Assembly (NCBI GenBank): GCA_016875165.1
Contig: VGSF01000003.1
Location: 62,001 to 126,000, forward strand
DNA length: 64,000 bases
Source: Deltaproteobacteria bacterium
GTDB lineage: Bacteria; Desulfobacterota; SM23-61
Direction: 5' to 3'
Shown: in pieces, positions 1 through 9,096 of the stretch
Numbering within the stretch: the first letter of the stretch is position 1
How the letters are laid out: each line of letters begins with the position of its first letter
Position numbers and translations under genes: made by a program
Notes under the pieces: model-generated
What the model saw: the letters and a program-made list of their open reading frames with translations, nothing else
Told to the model about the DNA's origin: nothing
Database searches by the model: none

Positions 1-986
1 AATCCCTCATGGGGATGATTATCGGCTTTGGTATTCTGGCCGGAACCGGAATCGGGTGCGGTTATGCTTCGGCGACACCTGCGGCCGTAAAATGGTTTCC
101 CCCTGCCCGGACAGGCTTGATTGCCGGGCTGGTCGTGGCCGGGTTTGGCCTGGCCTCGGTTTATATTGCTCCCCTGGCCAACTACCTCCTGGGCAGTTTT
201 GGAATTCAGAAAAGCTTCATGATCCTGGGAGGCTCTTTCCTGGTCGTGGTCGTGCTTCTGTCCCAGTTGCTAAAAAATCCCCCGGCCGGTTATAAGGCCC
301 GGGGTAACCCCGGCAACCCTCACTCGGGAGTGAAGAAGAAGGGGGCCACACCCGCGCCAGTGGCAGCGGATTACGATTGGCACGAAATGATTCGCACCCC
401 CCAGTTCTACCTCCTATGGGTTATGTTTGTTTTTGCCTCGGGCGCCGGGTTGATGATCATCGGAAAACTGGCCAAGATCGTTGATCTTCAGGCAGGCATT
501 AAAGCAGGATTCATATTCGTGGCCCTTCTGGCAGTGGGCAATGCGGGCGGGCGAATTGTGGCCGGGGTTCTTTCAGACAAGATAGGCCGCACCTGGACGA
601 TGTTCATCGTCTTTGTTTTTCAGGCAGTCCTTATGTTCATGCTCCGGGGGCTGGACACGTATGGCGCTCTCTTTCTGGCTTCGGTACTCATCGGATTTAA
701 TTACGGGGCCAACTTATCGGTTTTCCCTTCTGCCGTAAAAGATTATTTTGGCATGAAAAATTTCGGGCTCAATTATGGGTTGGTTTTTACGGCCTGGGGG
801 GTTGGGGGAATTCTCGGCCCGGTTCTCAGCGGCTGGATTTTCGACACTTCTAAAAACTTCAACAACGCCTATTTGATTGCTTCGTTATGCCTGCTTATTG
901 CTGCCGGGCTTACCTTTATGACCGGCGCTCCCAAAGAGAAGGCCGAAGGAAAAATTCTGCACAAGGCGGCAAACAAGGCGACATAA
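1..986 (+). CDS. MFS transporter, OFA (oxalate/formate antiporter-like) family, 5' partial
   Basis: Integral membrane carrier of the major facilitator superfamily. The frame is open from the first bases of the window, so the N-terminal helices lie outside it; the ATG at 9 is internal. About 325 residues are visible and are strongly hydrophobic. The stretch GCGYASATPAAVKWFPPARTG matches the OFA-family segment G-GY-(x)n-KWFP-RxG between helices, and VLSDKIGRTW is the loop 8-9 copy of the MFS GxLxDRxGRR signature. OFA members exchange small carboxylates such as oxalate/formate; the substrate here cannot be read from sequence. The polar linker around residues 95-120 (GNPGNPHSGVKKKG) is the central cytoplasmic loop. 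The gene stands alone and is followed by an inverted-repeat element. Confidence 0.85.
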   Translation, partial: SLMGMIIGFGILAGTGIGCGYASATPAAVKWFPPARTGLIAGLVVAGFGLASVYIAPLANYLLGSFGIQKSFMILGGSFLVVVVLLSQLLKNPPAGYKARGNPGNPHSGVKKKGATPAPVAADYDWHEMIRTPQFYLLWVMFVFASGAGLMIIGKLAKIVDLQAGIKAGFIFVALLAVGNAGGRIVAGVLSDKIGRTWTMFIVFVFQAVLMFMLRGLDTYGALFLASVLIGFNYGANLSVFPSAVKDYFGMKNFGLNYGLVFTAWGVGGILGPVLSGWIFDTSKNFNNAYLIASLCLLIAAGLTFMTGAPKEKAEGKILHKAANKAT

Positions 987-1040
987 CAAATGTTGCTGAT
1001 AATCTCTGCGGCTATTTGAGAGGTCTGCCCCTAACCCTCT

Positions 1041-1222
1041 TTGATGATCTCGTAAAAAGTTAGAAGGCCCCTTTCCCCGTCATTCCGGCCCCGATTTTCA
1101 TCGGGATAAACTCCAGTCTGAATCCAGTTATTTCAAGGAGTTATCAAACCACTGGACTCCGGTTTTCACCTGTCTGCCAGGCACAGGCAGGCCGGAGTGA
1201 CGACTTTTTACGAGATCATCAA
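1041..1222. repeat. Inverted-repeat element family A, copy 1
   Basis: The ends are near-perfect inverted repeats: TGATGATCTCGTAAAAAGT at 1042-1060 and its complement at 1203-1221. The interior has CGTCATTCCGGCCCCG, an ACTGGACTCCGG segment and a hairpin-forming CTGTCTGCCAGGCACAGGCAG. Related copies occur at 34316-34512, 36112-36250 and 52484-52622. No ORF is present, so this is a MITE-like non-coding repeat. It fills most of the gene-free stretch between 987 and 1288. Confidence 0.85.
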
Positions 1223-1235
1223 AATTTCTGAACAA

Positions 1236-1281
1236 TAAAAAACCCCTTCTCTACATTTGCGGGAAGGGGTTTTAATTTTTT
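1236..1281 (-). terminator. Rho-independent terminator of the small membrane protein gene
   Basis: A stem AAACCCCTTC (about 1239-1250) pairs with GAAGGGGTTT (about 1263-1272) around a 12-base loop. Read on the minus strand, the stem is followed by T-rich sequence. It lies 8 bases beyond the stop codon of the minus-strand gene at 1289 and could work in both directions, because T-rich sequence also follows on the plus strand. Confidence 0.75.
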
Positions 1282-1288
1282 ATTTAAA

Positions 1289-1582
1289 TCACTTGGCCGA
1301 CTGTGCAGATGCAGCCAGGTGACCCCCGAAGGTTCTTAATCCACTATTTAAAGCAGGTTTGGCAGCAACTACCCGCTGCTTCTTTTTTAGGTCAACCAAC
1401 CAAAGGGAAACATATGTGGCGGCGACCATGGCCATGGAAACCCCGATCACGCTTAAAATAATGATGTAAAACCTGGCCTGCTTGGGGACGATCGGATAAC
1501 CCAAAATTTCAGCGGCATATGTGCTGGAAACCCAGCAAAGCAGGATAGCGGAGGTCAGTATCAAAACTTTTATTTTTTTCAT
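1289..1582 (-). CDS. Small single-span membrane protein of unknown function (97 aa)
   Basis: I do not recognise a family. The chosen start is the ATG at 1582 (MKKIKVLIL), preceded at good spacing by AAAGGAGCGGGG; an upstream in-frame ATG at 1600 lies before that ribosome-binding site and is unlikely. The protein has a classical signal peptide (hydrophobic residues 5-18, then STYAA) and one strong transmembrane segment (about residues 36-62, FYIIILSVIGVSMAMVAATYVSLWL). A basic, Lys/Arg-rich cytoplasmic tail follows. The layout is that of a small exported or inner-membrane accessory subunit. It is monocistronic with its own terminator, facing the divergent sensor kinase gene at 1977. Confidence 0.6.
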   Translation of the reverse strand: MKKIKVLILTSAILLCWVSSTYAAEILGYPIVPKQARFYIIILSVIGVSMAMVAATYVSLWLVDLKKKQRVVAAKPALNSGLRTFGGHLAASAQSAK

Positions 1583-1840
1583 TTTCCCCGCTCCTTTCAT
1601 TTGCGATTATTTATTCCCTGCCTTTTAAAAGAGCAAACGGCATACCACCCCAAAAAAGCTCTGACCATTTTTTCCCAACACCTTTTTAATATTTTGATAT
1701 TATTCAACTTTTTACGTAAAGACTTTCTTTTGAACAATGAATCACTATTCATTTATTAAAAGGTATACCTTGGCAAATTGGCAAAGAAATATTAATCTCT
1801 CAGGTCAATGAGGAAATTATGACAAAATATGTCTCGCAAA

Positions 1841-1876
1841 GAAAAACTATGTGACAATTTGTCAGGATAGTTTTTC
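1841..1876. promoter_or_regulatory. 36-bp dyad-symmetric element upstream of the sensor kinase gene
   Basis: GAAAAACTAT (1841-1850) is mirrored exactly by ATAGTTTTTC (1867-1876), and the interior contains a second palindrome, TGACAATTTGTCA. It sits about 100 bases before the GTG start at 1977, in a 394-base gene-free stretch between divergent genes. It could be an operator for a dimeric regulator or, as RNA, an attenuating hairpin. No better description is possible from sequence. Confidence 0.5.
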
Positions 1877-1976
1877 GAAAGATCCTAAAACAACCGCAAA
1901 AGGCTCACCAGAGCAAAAAGTTTGAGATTTTTCCATAGGTCTGATATATTGCCAATCTAAGGAAAAGGCCATTCCT

Positions 1977-4799
1977 GTGAAACCATTTAGAGACTGGAAA
2001 ATCCGCACCAAGCTGATCAGCTTCACCCTGGTCCTGGCTCTCATGCCCCTCGGGGTGGCAGCCACGCTTTCGCTTAGAAAATTCACCGAAGATCTGAAGC
2101 AGGCTTACGAGTCGGACTTGGCCCACATCGTGACCAACATTCAAGCCATGTGCAAAGCCCAGCAGGAGCTCTTACAGAGCAAGCTAACCTCCGACTTAAG
2201 AATCGCCCATTATGCCCTTTTCCCGCAGGGACAGCACGTTACAATTTCCTCCAATCGTTTCGTTGAGTTCATGGCCGAGGACCAATTCACCAACGAGAAA
2301 ACTCCGGTGCGCATTCCCTTATGGTCAATTGGCGGGAAAGCGATCACGGGGGATCACACAGTTGTGGATAGGGTGCAAAAATTGGTGGGGGGAACCTGCA
2401 CTGTTTTTCAACTTATAGAAGGGGACCGGCTCCTGCGCATTGCCACCAACGTTCTGCGGGCGGATGGGACGCGGGCTGTGGGCACTTATCTTCCAGCTTC
2501 CAGCGATGTGGCCAGGAAGATTCTGCGGGGAGAGAACTACCGGGGCCGGGCTTTTGTGGTGAATGCCTGGTACATCACGGTTTATGAACCAATCCTGAAC
2601 AAGCGCGGGGAGGTCATCGGCGCCCTCTACGTAGGCATACCGGAGCAGAGCGCCATTTCCCTTAAAAGCGCCATCAAATCCATCAAGATCGGTAAGACAG
2701 GGTATGCTTACATCATGGACGGTTCGGGGAATTTGGTGGTGCACCCGGCTAAAGAAGGGGAAAACATCCTGAGAGCCAGGGATTCCACCGGCTTTGAACA
2801 TATGCAGGAGATTGCCCGCAAAGCTCCCCTTTTAAAAGAGGATGAAGTGGGCACCATCCACTATCCCTGGGTCAACGTAGAATTGGGCGAAACTACCCCC
2901 CGGATGAAAATCAACAAGTACCAATATTTTCGGGATTGGGACTGGATTATCGTTGCCGGCAGTTATGAAGAAGAAGTTTTCGAGGGTGTGGCCCGGACGA
3001 AGCTTTTCATCACCCTGGTAGCGGTGGGCAGCGTGGCCCTGGCCATCCTGCTGGCCGTGGGGCTAACGCGCGTGCTCACCCGTCCGGTTATGGAATTGAC
3101 CGAGGTTACGACCCGGATGGCCGCTGGAGACTTGACCCAAAAAGTGCGCATCACCACGGGGGACGAGATCGGCACAATGGCCAGCTCGTTCAATCGCATG
3201 GCCGGCCAGATTCTTACCTACACCCGAAACCTGGAAGAAGTCGTGCGGACACGCACAAAGGAGATCCAGGAGAAAGAAGAAAAATACCGCAATCTATCCA
3301 GCATGCTGAATATCGTCCTGGAAAGTTCGACGGAGTACTCCATCATCGCCCTGGATCCCAACGGAGTGATTTTAGAATACAACAGCGGTTCGGCAAACCT
3401 TTTCAGATGGACCAAAGAAGAAGTAATCGGAAAAATGTGGATCGGCAAGACCTTCCGCAAGGAAGACCGTACCCGGGGAATCCTGTGGGAGATTTCCAAG
3501 AAGGTGGAAGCTCTCGGCATGACCGAATATGAGCTGGAGCGCGTTCGTAAAGACGGCAGCCATTTTCAGGCCCACGCCATCGTTACCACCCTCAAGGATA
3601 CCTCGGGCAAGATCCTGGGATTTTTAGAAATCGCCAGGGACATCACCGAGAAATTGGCCCTGGAGAAGGAGTTATGGGAAACTAAGGATTTTTTGGAGAA
3701 TATCGTGCAAAGCTCCGTGGACGCCATCGTGACCACCGACCCCAAAGGACGGATCACCTTTGCCAACCGGGCCATGGAGGAGATGGTGGGATTGCCCCGG
3801 GACCAAATCATGGAAGTCCCCATATCCCGCTTTTACGTAGAAGGCCTCCCCGAAGCCCGAAAAATCATGTCCATTCTGCGGGAAAAGGGCAGATTGCAGA
3901 ACTACGAAATGAGCTTGCGCCGGAAGGGAAAAGCGGTTCCCATTCTAACCTCGGCCTCTTTGCTCAGGGATGAGACCGGCAAGATCATCGGCACCCTGGG
4001 AGTGTTCAAGGACCTGACCGAAAAGAAAAAATTAGAGGAAGAATTGAAGAAGACCCAGGCCCACCTTTTCCAGGCCGGGAAGATGCGCGCCCTGGGCGAG
4101 TTGGTGGCCGGTGTGGCCCATGAGCTGAATAACCCGCTGATGGCTGCGGATACCTTCCTGCACGTCGTCCGGGAAAGCCTTCCGGAAAAGGATGAAAACC
4201 AGCGTCGCCTGGGGCTAATCCAGCAGTGCCATATACGCATCGCCAAGATCATAGACCATCTCCGGGATTTCTCCAGGCAGTCCAAGTTTGACTTTCGCCC
4301 CGTGGATATTGACGAACCCATCGAGAATGCCCTGATGATAACCGGGCAGCAGCTTCTCAACCACGGGATTCGCCTCGTCAAGAATTTCCAGCCGGACTTA
4401 CCCAAGATTCGGGGCGATGCCAATCAGTTAGAGCAGGTTTTTCTCAACCTTATAACCAACGCCAAAGACGCCATGGAAGGAGTTACCAGAAAACGGGAAT
4501 TAACCATCGCCACAGCCTTAATCCGGCACAACGGGTGGAACGATGTGGAAGCCTCGGTCAGGGATACAGGCAAAGGAATTCCCGAGGAGATTGTGGAAAA
4601 AATTTTTGAGCCTTTCTTCAGCACCAAAGAAGTGGGTAAAGGCACTGGCCTGGGGCTCTCTATCTGTTACGGGATCATCGAAGCTCATGGCGGCAGGATC
4701 GAGGTGGAGAGCAAGGTCAACGAAGGAACAATTTTTCGGGTAATCCTGCCTGTGCTGTCCACTCCCCTGCAGACGGCCCTGGAATGGATGGAGAAATGA
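1977..4799 (+). CDS. Membrane sensor histidine kinase with Cache, HAMP and two PAS domains
   Basis: Senses an extracytoplasmic ligand and autophosphorylates on His. Order of domains in 940 aa: N-terminal TM helix (about 13-32); large periplasmic Cache_3-Cache_2-type sensor (about 35-335, with [20 protein letters not shown] and [20 protein letters not shown]); second TM (about 342-363); HAMP (about 365-420); two PAS domains (about 450-565 and 570-690); HisKA with H-box VAHELNNPL (His715); and HATPase with N-box [11 protein letters not shown]1 DTGKGIPEE and G2 GKGTGLGLS. Cache sensors usually bind small organic acids or amino acids. The start is GTG, with AAGGAAAAGG upstream. The stand-alone receiver gene at 5057 is the likely partner, although an inverted repeat lies between them. 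Confidence 0.93.
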   Translation: MKPFRDWKIRTKLISFTLVLALMPLGVAATLSLRKFTEDLKQAYESDLAHIVTNIQAMCKAQQELLQSKLTSDLRIAHYALFPQGQHVTISSNRFVEFMAEDQFTNEKTPVRIPLWSIGGKAITGDHTVVDRVQKLVGGTCTVFQLIEGDRLLRIATNVLRADGTRAVGTYLPASSDVARKILRGENYRGRAFVVNAWYITVYEPILNKRGEVIGALYVGIPEQSAISLKSAIKSIKIGKTGYAYIMDGSGNLVVHPAKEGENILRARDSTGFEHMQEIARKAPLLKEDEVGTIHYPWVNVELGETTPRMKINKYQYFRDWDWIIVAGSYEEEVFEGVARTKLFITLVAVGSVALAILLAVGLTRVLTRPVMELTEVTTRMAAGDLTQKVRITTGDEIGTMASSFNRMAGQILTYTRNLEEVVRTRTKEIQEKEEKYRNLSSMLNIVLESSTEYSIIALDPNGVILEYNSGSANLFRWTKEEVIGKMWIGKTFRKEDRTRGILWEISKKVEALGMTEYELERVRKDGSHFQAHAIVTTLKDTSGKILGFLEIARDITEKLALEKELWETKDFLENIVQSSVDAIVTTDPKGRITFANRAMEEMVGLPRDQIMEVPISRFYVEGLPEARKIMSILREKGRLQNYEMSLRRKGKAVPILTSASLLRDETGKIIGTLGVFKDLTEKKKLEEELKKTQAHLFQAGKMRALGELVAGVAHELNNPLMAADTFLHVVRESLPEKDENQRRLGLIQQCHIRIAKIIDHLRDFSRQSKFDFRPVDIDEPIENALMITGQQLLNHGIRLVKNFQPDLPKIRGDANQLEQVFLNLITNAKDAMEGVTRKRELTIATALIRHNGWNDVEASVRDTGKGIPEEIVEKIFEPFFSTKEVGKGTGLGLSICYGIIEAHGGRIEVESKVNEGTIFRVILPVLSTPLQTALEWMEK

Positions 4800-4859
4800 G
4801 ATAATGGAAAAAATACCTGGACCGCTCATCCCTGCCTATGCCTATAAAAAAGGTTTCAG

Positions 4860-4995
4860 GGGAGCCTCTTGCAAAAGTATTTTTTTGTGGTTCGACAAGC
4901 TCACCACGAACGGAAAAACTAAATAATTTCAACCTAAGCCCGTTCACCCTGAGCCTGTCGAAGGGTAAATTACGGACTTTTGCAAGAAGCTCAGG
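4860..4995. repeat. Fold-back element between kinase and response-regulator genes
   Basis: Outer arms GCCTCTTGCAAAAGT (4864-4878) and ACTTTTGCAAGAAGC (4976-4990) are inverted. An inner pair is TTCGACAAGCTCACC / CCCTGAGCCTGTCGAA. The inner unit resembles the widespread intergenic repeat containing TTCGACAAGCTCAGGGTGA. No coding potential is seen. Confidence 0.7.
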
Positions 4996-5056
4996 GGTAT
5001 TGCGATAATCATTCCTCTCTTGGTAAAGTGTAAGAGCTCTAAAGGAGTATGAACCT

Positions 5057-5422
5057 ATGGCCCCAAAAATCTTAGTCGTGGACGATGATGAACTGGTATT
5101 AACCGCCATCCAGGAGCTGCTTTCTCCTTTGGGGTTTTTAGTGACCACCGTTCCCAACGGATCGGAAGCTCTGGAAAAAATTTTAAGCGAACGTTTTAAC
5201 CTGGTTATCTTGGATGTGATCATGCCGGAGATGAACGGTTTCGAAGTCTGCCAGAAAATTCGCCAGGTGGATTCCTACGCCGAGACGCCGATCATGATGC
5301 TTACGGCCAAAAGCGGCGAAGAAGACAAACAACGGGGTATGGAAGCCGGGGCTAACCTTTACCTGCCCAAACCGATTTCGCCCAAGAGACTGATCGTTCT
5401 GGTGGAAGAAGCCATAAAATAA
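5057..5422 (+). CDS. Single-domain response regulator (CheY-like receiver)
   Basis: A 121-residue protein consisting only of a receiver domain. The acidic pocket is D9-D10-D11, the phospho-acceptor is D53 (LVILDVIMPEMNG), the switch residue is T83 (MMLTAKS) and the conserved lysine is K105 (LPKP). There is no output domain, so it acts by protein contact or as a phosphotransfer intermediate. It lies 257 bases downstream of the sensor kinase on the same strand, which makes it the probable substrate of that kinase. AAAGGAGTATGAACCT upstream supplies the ribosome-binding site. An inverted repeat (family B) begins 15 bases after its stop. Confidence 0.93.
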   Translation: MAPKILVVDDDELVLTAIQELLSPLGFLVTTVPNGSEALEKILSERFNLVILDVIMPEMNGFEVCQKIRQVDSYAETPIMMLTAKSGEEDKQRGMEAGANLYLPKPISPKRLIVLVEEAIK

Positions 5423-5436
5423 AAAATTCGGAATAC

Positions 5437-5703
5437 GTAACAGTTTAGCGCTTTGAAAAAATGGTATTAAAGCCTTTGTTGAGGGCCGGGGGTTAGAGCG
5501 GAACGCGCCGGAAGCATCGGTTGGGTTTCCGCTTGGCCACGAGGACAGAAGATCTTTTCCTCCGGAGGAGGCGGGGGTTCTTGCCCGCCCCATATGCGGA
5601 GATATAAGCGCCTTATGATTCCAAGCGTTCCGCTCTGGCCCGCGGCCCCTGGAACCCCTTGGCCTTTACAACACACCTTTTTTCAAAGAGCTAAAGTGTT
5701 ACC
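5437..5703. repeat. Inverted-repeat element family B, copy 1
   Basis: About 267 bases. The ends are TAACAGTTTAGCGCTTTGAA (5438-5457) and TTCAAAGAGCTAAAGTGTTA (5682-5701), an imperfect inverted pair. The interior has GAGGGCCGGGGGTTAGAGCGG, GAAGCATCGGTTGGG, CCTCCGGAGGAGGCGGGGG and CGCCTTATGATTCC. Near-identical copies are at 45220-45475 (same orientation) and at 38743-39005 and 50213-50488 (opposite orientation). The short ORFs through it are not genes. Confidence 0.85.
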
Positions 5704-5779
5704 GGAATGCGGAATTGATCATTAAGACCTTATTCCGCACTCCGCATTCATCAATCCGCAATTTAAGAGGGAGGCAGCG

Positions 5780-7103
5780 ATGGAAAGGTATGTAGAAAAT
5801 GCCCGGAAGATGTTATTCGATTGGACAGGAAACTCCTATAGCTTCGGCTTTGATGTCCTTAGCAAAGTGGGCGAATTGGCCGGCCAGTACGGGAAGAAGG
5901 CCTTGTTGATAGTCGCTGACCTGGAGGAAGCCTGGACGGCCGGAATCCAGAAATCCGTAAGCGACTCCCTGAAAGAGAAAGAGGTGGCTTATGAGGCCGT
6001 TACGGGAGCCAGGCCCAATGCCCCGCGGGAAGATGTATACCGCCTGGCCCTGCATGTGGCCCGTTCCCGGCCCGAGGTGATCATCTCCGTGGGGGGGGGG
6101 CAGCACCATCGACGCCGCCAAGGCAGCGAATGTTCTATCAACCTATTCTCCCGCGGATGCGCAGAATTCTCTTGCTGTTTCCGCGGCCATGGCCGGCACT
6201 GTCGATCCTTATTTCGGCGTTGGGAACGTGAGCAAAGTTAAGAACCAGACGAATCGGCCTCTCCTGCCGCTGGTGGCGGTGCAAACCGCGGCCAGCTCGG
6301 GCGCCCATTTAACAAAGTATTCAAATATCACCGACCTGGTCACCGGGCAGAAGAAGCTTATCGTCGATGAGGCGATCGTACCCCAGGCCGCGGTCTTTGA
6401 TTACGGAGTGACCTTAGACTCTCCGCTGGAACTCACTCTGGATGGGGGCCTGGACGGCATCGCTCATGCCTGGGAGGTTTTCATGGGAGCAACGGGCCAG
6501 TCCTATTATACCAAGATGAAAGAAGTAGCCAGAGCCTGCCTGAGGCTGATCGTTTCCGGGCTTCCGAAAGTGAAAAAAGATGCCCGAGACCGGCAGGCCA
6601 GGCTATGCCTGGGATTGGGCACTGACCTGGGGGGCTATTCCATCATGCTCGGAGGAACGAGCGGACCCCATCTCGGAAGTTTTTCCTTGATCGACGTTTT
6701 AAGCCACGGACGGGCCTGCGCAATTTTGAACCCGTACTACACCGTCCTTTTTGCCCCGAGGATTCAGGATCAATTAACTGTCTTCGCCGAAATCCTGAAA
6801 GAAGGAGGATTTATCAAAGCCAGGACCGAAGGCAAAAAAGGAAGAGCCTTGGCCATGCTTGTGGCCAGGGGGATGATCCAGTTTTCCAAGTCCCTGGGTT
6901 TCCCGGCGACGCTTTCGGAAGCGGGCGTGTCCAAAGCCCATTTGAAACAGATGATCCAGGCCGCCAAGGATCCGCAGCTTAAGATGAAGTTACAGAACAT
7001 GCCCACGCCCATGGAAACGGAACGGGGAGACTTGGACCGGTTGATGAAACCTACGTTGGAAGCGGCCTTCACCGGGAACCTGGAATTGATTCCCCAGGAA
7101 TAA
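5780..7103 (+). pseudogene. Iron-containing alcohol dehydrogenase, frameshifted in a run of ten G
   Basis: Group III (Fe-type) alcohol dehydrogenase, an NAD(P)-dependent oxidoreductase for alcohols or aldehydes. The reading frame starts at 5780 (SD AGAGGGAGGCAG) and runs through RPEVIISVGGG. At 6091-6100 the sequence has ten consecutive G where nine would keep frame into the family motif GGGSTIDAAKA. Downstream the frame continues to 7103 with the metal-ligand regions DGIAHAWEVF and LSHGRACAILNPYY. Removing one G gives exactly 440 codons plus stop. The defect is therefore either a sequencing or assembly error in a homopolymer, a genuine frameshift mutation, or a phase-variable tract. Everything else in the gene looks intact. 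Confidence 0.85.
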
Positions 7104-7278
7104 AAAGATTTCGGATTAAGGCGTTATAACATTATGCTTTGGCCAGGCCCGGGGCCACGATATAAGCTGGGCATGCGGTTGAATCATGAAACGAATAAAT
7201 CAGGCAGGACACTTTGCGCTCTGCGCTCAGCATATTTTAGAGGTGGCCTTCCGCATTTAATATGGGGGGATTAAAAAG

Positions 7279-8715
7279 ATGAGACCCGATCTACTGCCTG
7301 TCCTGAAAAATACCAATATCAAAGGTTGGAAGAAGATAAAAGTGGAATTTTCCGGCGGGCCGCTTATTATTTATGTGCCGCCAGATTGCCTGGAAATGAC
7401 CATGAAAAAGGCTGAGGTTCTCAAAAACCCGGCCAGGGAGATCAAGAGGGCTATCGAAGAACCTTTGGGGAGCCGGAGCCTGGATAACGTTATCAAGGGC
7501 AAAGGGAAACCAGCAGATGTGCTGCAAGTGGCCATTACTGTTTCCGATATCACCCGTCCGGTTCCGTACAAAGGGAAAAAGGGGATTCTTTTGCCTCTTC
7601 TGAAAAAACTAAAGGCGCAGGGGATTCGTAAGGAGAACATTCGGATCATCGTGGGAACCGGCACACACCGGGCCAGCACACCCCAAGAAAAAATCGAGAT
7701 GATGGGGGAAGAGATTGTCTCCGCCTATGAGATTCAGGACCATGATTGCGAGGATAAAGCCTCTCTGGTTTACGCGGGTAAGACGCCGGCAGGCACCGAA
7801 GTTTTCTTGAATAAAAGTTTCGCTGAGGCCGACCTGAAAATCGCCACTGGCTTGACGGAAAGTCACTTCATGGCCGGAGTTTCCGGGGGAAGGAAAGCAG
7901 TTTGCCCCGGACTGGTGGATTTGCGGACGATTCAAAAATTTCACAGCCCGGATTTTCTGGAATCCCCCAGGGCCGCCAACCTGATCCTTGACGGAAATCC
8001 CTGCCACGAGGAGGCGGCTGCGGTTGCCCAAGCTGTGGGGGTGGATTTCACCATAACAGTTACCCTGGACAAGGACATGCGCTTGACCGGGGTTTTCGCC
8101 GGGGACCTGGAAAAAGTTATCGCAGAGGCCGTGCGTAAGATCAAAACCTATATAGCCATTCCGGTGGAAGAAGAGTTTGACATTGTTCTCACCCATGGCG
8201 GATACGTGGGCCGGAACCACTACCAATTAGCCAAAGCGGCTGTGGGGGCAATCCCGGCTGTGAAACCGGGGGGAGTGATCGTTGTCGCCGCGGACAACCG
8301 GGACGAAGAGCCCATCGGCGGCCCCGAGTACAAGACACTCATCCACCTGCTGAAACTCCAGGGGGTGGATGGATACGTGGATTTACTCAGGTCTCCGGCA
8401 TGGAAATTCACCAAGGATCAGTGGGAGCCCGAAGTATGGGGCAGGGTGTTAAGAAAGGTTGGAGAGGAAGGGTTGATTTACTGTACTTCCGACATTCCTG
8501 AAAAAGATTTGGCCATGCTTCCCGGGGTGAGCGGCTATGAATTTCTCACTCCGGCTGGAAGGAAAAAAGCCCGGGCCCAGAAAGTCCAAGAGATGCTGCA
8601 AAACGCGGTCATATATTTTCATAATCAATATGCCGCCCGGAACATTACGCCGCGCCTGGCCTTCATCAGCGAAGGCCCCTACGCGGTCCCGGTAAAAAAA
8701 GGCGATGGGCCATAG
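7279..8715 (+). CDS. LarA-like nickel-pincer racemase/epimerase family protein (DUF2088)
   Basis: Member of the lactate racemase family, which uses the nickel-pincer nucleotide cofactor to abstract hydride from 2-hydroxyacids. Of 478 aa, the N-terminal domain carries the DxTRP motif (D90-I-T-R-P), GTGTHR (H130), ESHF (H196), GGRK (K206, the lysine that covalently holds the pincer cofactor in LarA) and KFH (H222). The spacings H196-K206-H222 (10 and 16) equal those of LarA H174-K184-H200. A LarA C-terminal domain follows. The substrate may be lactate or another hydroxyacid; many homologues act on others. It follows the Fe-alcohol dehydrogenase by 175 bases, suggesting joint hydroxyacid/alcohol metabolism. 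The start is preceded by a G-run SD. Confidence 0.85.
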   Translation: MRPDLLPVLKNTNIKGWKKIKVEFSGGPLIIYVPPDCLEMTMKKAEVLKNPAREIKRAIEEPLGSRSLDNVIKGKGKPADVLQVAITVSDITRPVPYKGKKGILLPLLKKLKAQGIRKENIRIIVGTGTHRASTPQEKIEMMGEEIVSAYEIQDHDCEDKASLVYAGKTPAGTEVFLNKSFAEADLKIATGLTESHFMAGVSGGRKAVCPGLVDLRTIQKFHSPDFLESPRAANLILDGNPCHEEAAAVAQAVGVDFTITVTLDKDMRLTGVFAGDLEKVIAEAVRKIKTYIAIPVEEEFDIVLTHGGYVGRNHYQLAKAAVGAIPAVKPGGVIVVAADNRDEEPIGGPEYKTLIHLLKLQGVDGYVDLLRSPAWKFTKDQWEPEVWGRVLRKVGEEGLIYCTSDIPEKDLAMLPGVSGYEFLTPAGRKKARAQKVQEMLQNAVIYFHNQYAARNITPRLAFISEGPYAVPVKKGDGP

Positions 8716-8927
8716 ACCTTATCCACTCTTTTGTCGGTCAATACTGGGATCAGGGACGAACCTTCATCTCCAGGGAGCTATGTCGAATCTGGAACTGGTG
8801 CCAACTAAACGGCGCCCTAAAGGACATGGCTTGCAAAGAACTCCTCCGCCGTTTGGAGCAAAAAGGTATTATTACTGTCGGCAACCCCATGTTTAAGATT
8901 TGCAAAAAAAGCTTTTTTCTTGCGTAG
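8712..8927 (+). pseudogene. Fragment of a DUF4338/DruA-family gene (N-terminal region)
   Basis: Reading the plus strand in the frame starting at 8712, through to TAG at 8925, gives a peptide including TFISRELCRIWNW, NGALKDMACKELLRRLEQKG and ITVG. This matches the conserved N-terminal helical region of DUF4338 (DruA-like) proteins: S-R-x-L-(x)n-W-(x)n-NG-LKDMACR-LL-LE-GLI. There is no start codon; the fragment begins at the very stop of the LarA-like gene and ends after about 70 codons, so it is a degraded remnant. The 169 bases after it (8928-9096) hold nothing I recognise. Confidence 0.65.
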
Positions 8928-9096
8928 GAGAAGTTTTCCCTATTGACAGGAGCCTTTTAATGGGTGACCCCATATTCTACAGTCCAGCGAAGACTCTGGT
9001 CACTGGAATGAGGTCTTTTTCGTGCGAAAGGAGGCGAGTTCTTATCCGGGATTCTGGAAATCTTTCGGTTTTTGCTTTCCGAGGGGATGGAAAATC

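Noticed and set aside
1770-1800. Possible sigma-54 promoter (TTGGCAAATTGGCA)
   Set aside because: The GG and GC elements are only 7 bases apart instead of 10, so it does not fit the -24/-12 consensus.
5467-5676. ORFs inside the family B repeats (also at 45301 and 50240)
   Set aside because: They occur because the repeat is GC-rich; frames are not conserved between the four copies.
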